NCBI GenBank assembly: GCA_028278145.1
Contig: JANQEV010000092.1
Location: 1-42,753 of the forward strand
Origin: Chromatiales bacterium
GTDB taxonomy: Bacteria > Pseudomonadota > Gammaproteobacteria > Chromatiales > Chromatiaceae
DNA: 42,753 nt
Reading direction: 5' to 3'
Numbering within the stretch: position 1 is the first letter of the stretch; every line of letters starts with the position of its first letter. The position numbers and the translations under genes were made by a program. Below, in pieces: positions 42,657-42,753 of this stretch. Below the pieces are notes generated by a model that saw only the letters and a program-made list of their open reading frames with translations, was not told the origin of the DNA and did no database searches.

Positions 42657-42753
42657 AGGGAGCCTCCGATTAATTTCATGATGGCCGAGACGCTGCCTTT
42701 GCGTCTTGAGATGCAAGGCGGCTTGTGCAGCGAATGACCTTAGTCCTTGGCAA
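42657..42753. repeat. Probable edge of a dispersed repeat or mobile element, cut by the window end
   Basis: From AGGGAGCCTCCGATTAA (42657-42673) the sequence changes character. It contains nested inverted repeats: AGACGC-7 nt-GCGTCT (42688-42706), and GCCTTTGC (42695-42702) against GCAAGGC (42713-42719). The lead sequence resembles GGGAACCTCTGATTAA-type ends of repeat elements that I recall from other gammaproteobacteria. No coding frame is seen, and the far end lies outside the window. Confidence 0.4.

Noticed and set aside
1..42753. CRISPR arrays, tRNA, rRNA, prophage or complete insertion sequences
   Set aside because: No regularly spaced repeats, no tRNA T-loop signatures in a cloverleaf context, and no transposase, integrase or phage structural genes were recognised.

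Overview
The window reads as ordinary chromosome from a gammaproteobacterium of about even base composition, most likely a sulfur-oxidising, facultatively anaerobic one. That placement is inferred. The rhodanese-TusA-DsrE2 sulfur-relay cluster (8.5-9.8 kb) is typical of sulfur oxidisers. UbiU (partial), UbiV and UbiT make ubiquinone without oxygen, and CysG makes siroheme for sulfite/nitrite reductases. The order leuCDB-asd-fimV-truA-trpF...accD-folC-dedD-cvpA-purF-metZ is the one known from Pseudomonas and relatives. No rRNA, tRNA, CRISPR array, complete insertion sequence or prophage was seen.

Layout. 0-8.3 kb: the end of ubiU and ubiV, then an accessory block of small genes. The block holds a decayed exonuclease remnant, a Cys-motif protein of unknown function, a C_GCAxxG protein, bacteriohemerythrin, a CBS pair, a GNAT enzyme, a membrane protein divergent from a MarR regulator, a secreted protein and a transglutaminase-fold protein. 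ubiT and cysG follow, head to tail on the minus strand. 8.5-9.8 kb: rhd-tusA-dsrE2, closed by a strong terminator. 9.8-13.6 kb: a MazG-like hydrolase and an ABC exporter (minus), divergent from a TolC-type outer-membrane protein. 13.7-18.5 kb: aroC, an MFS transporter, a metal-type MerR regulator directly followed by a PAS-PAS-GGDEF diguanylate cyclase, and a hotdog thioesterase. 18.5-21.4 kb: an SLC13/RCK permease and a LysR regulator (minus), the latter divergent from leuC. 21.5-42.1 kb: a long plus-strand run for leucine, aspartate-family, tryptophan, lipid, folate, purine and methionine metabolism, interrupted by fimV, truA and a large uncharacterised protein. 42.1-42.75 kb: a SprT-like protein and the probable edge of a dispersed repeat.

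How the genes work together. leuCDB with its divergent LysR makes the leucine precursor, Asd feeds lysine/threonine/methionine, and MetZ finishes homocysteine. TrpFBA completes tryptophan from chorismate made by AroC. AccD, FolC, PurF and CvpA are housekeeping. UbiUVT, CysG and Rhd-TusA-DsrE2 point to anaerobic or microaerobic respiration with sulfur handling.

The points most worth a second look are: the MerR-diguanylate cyclase pair behind a MerR-type 19-bp-spacer promoter; related palindromic repeat elements filling both gaps of leuCDB; the uncharacterised 571-residue protein with a possible PilZ-like motif between truA and trpF; the split ubiUV/ubiT arrangement with ubiT joined to cysG; and a tandem 10-bp repeat between cysG and the sulfur-relay operon.
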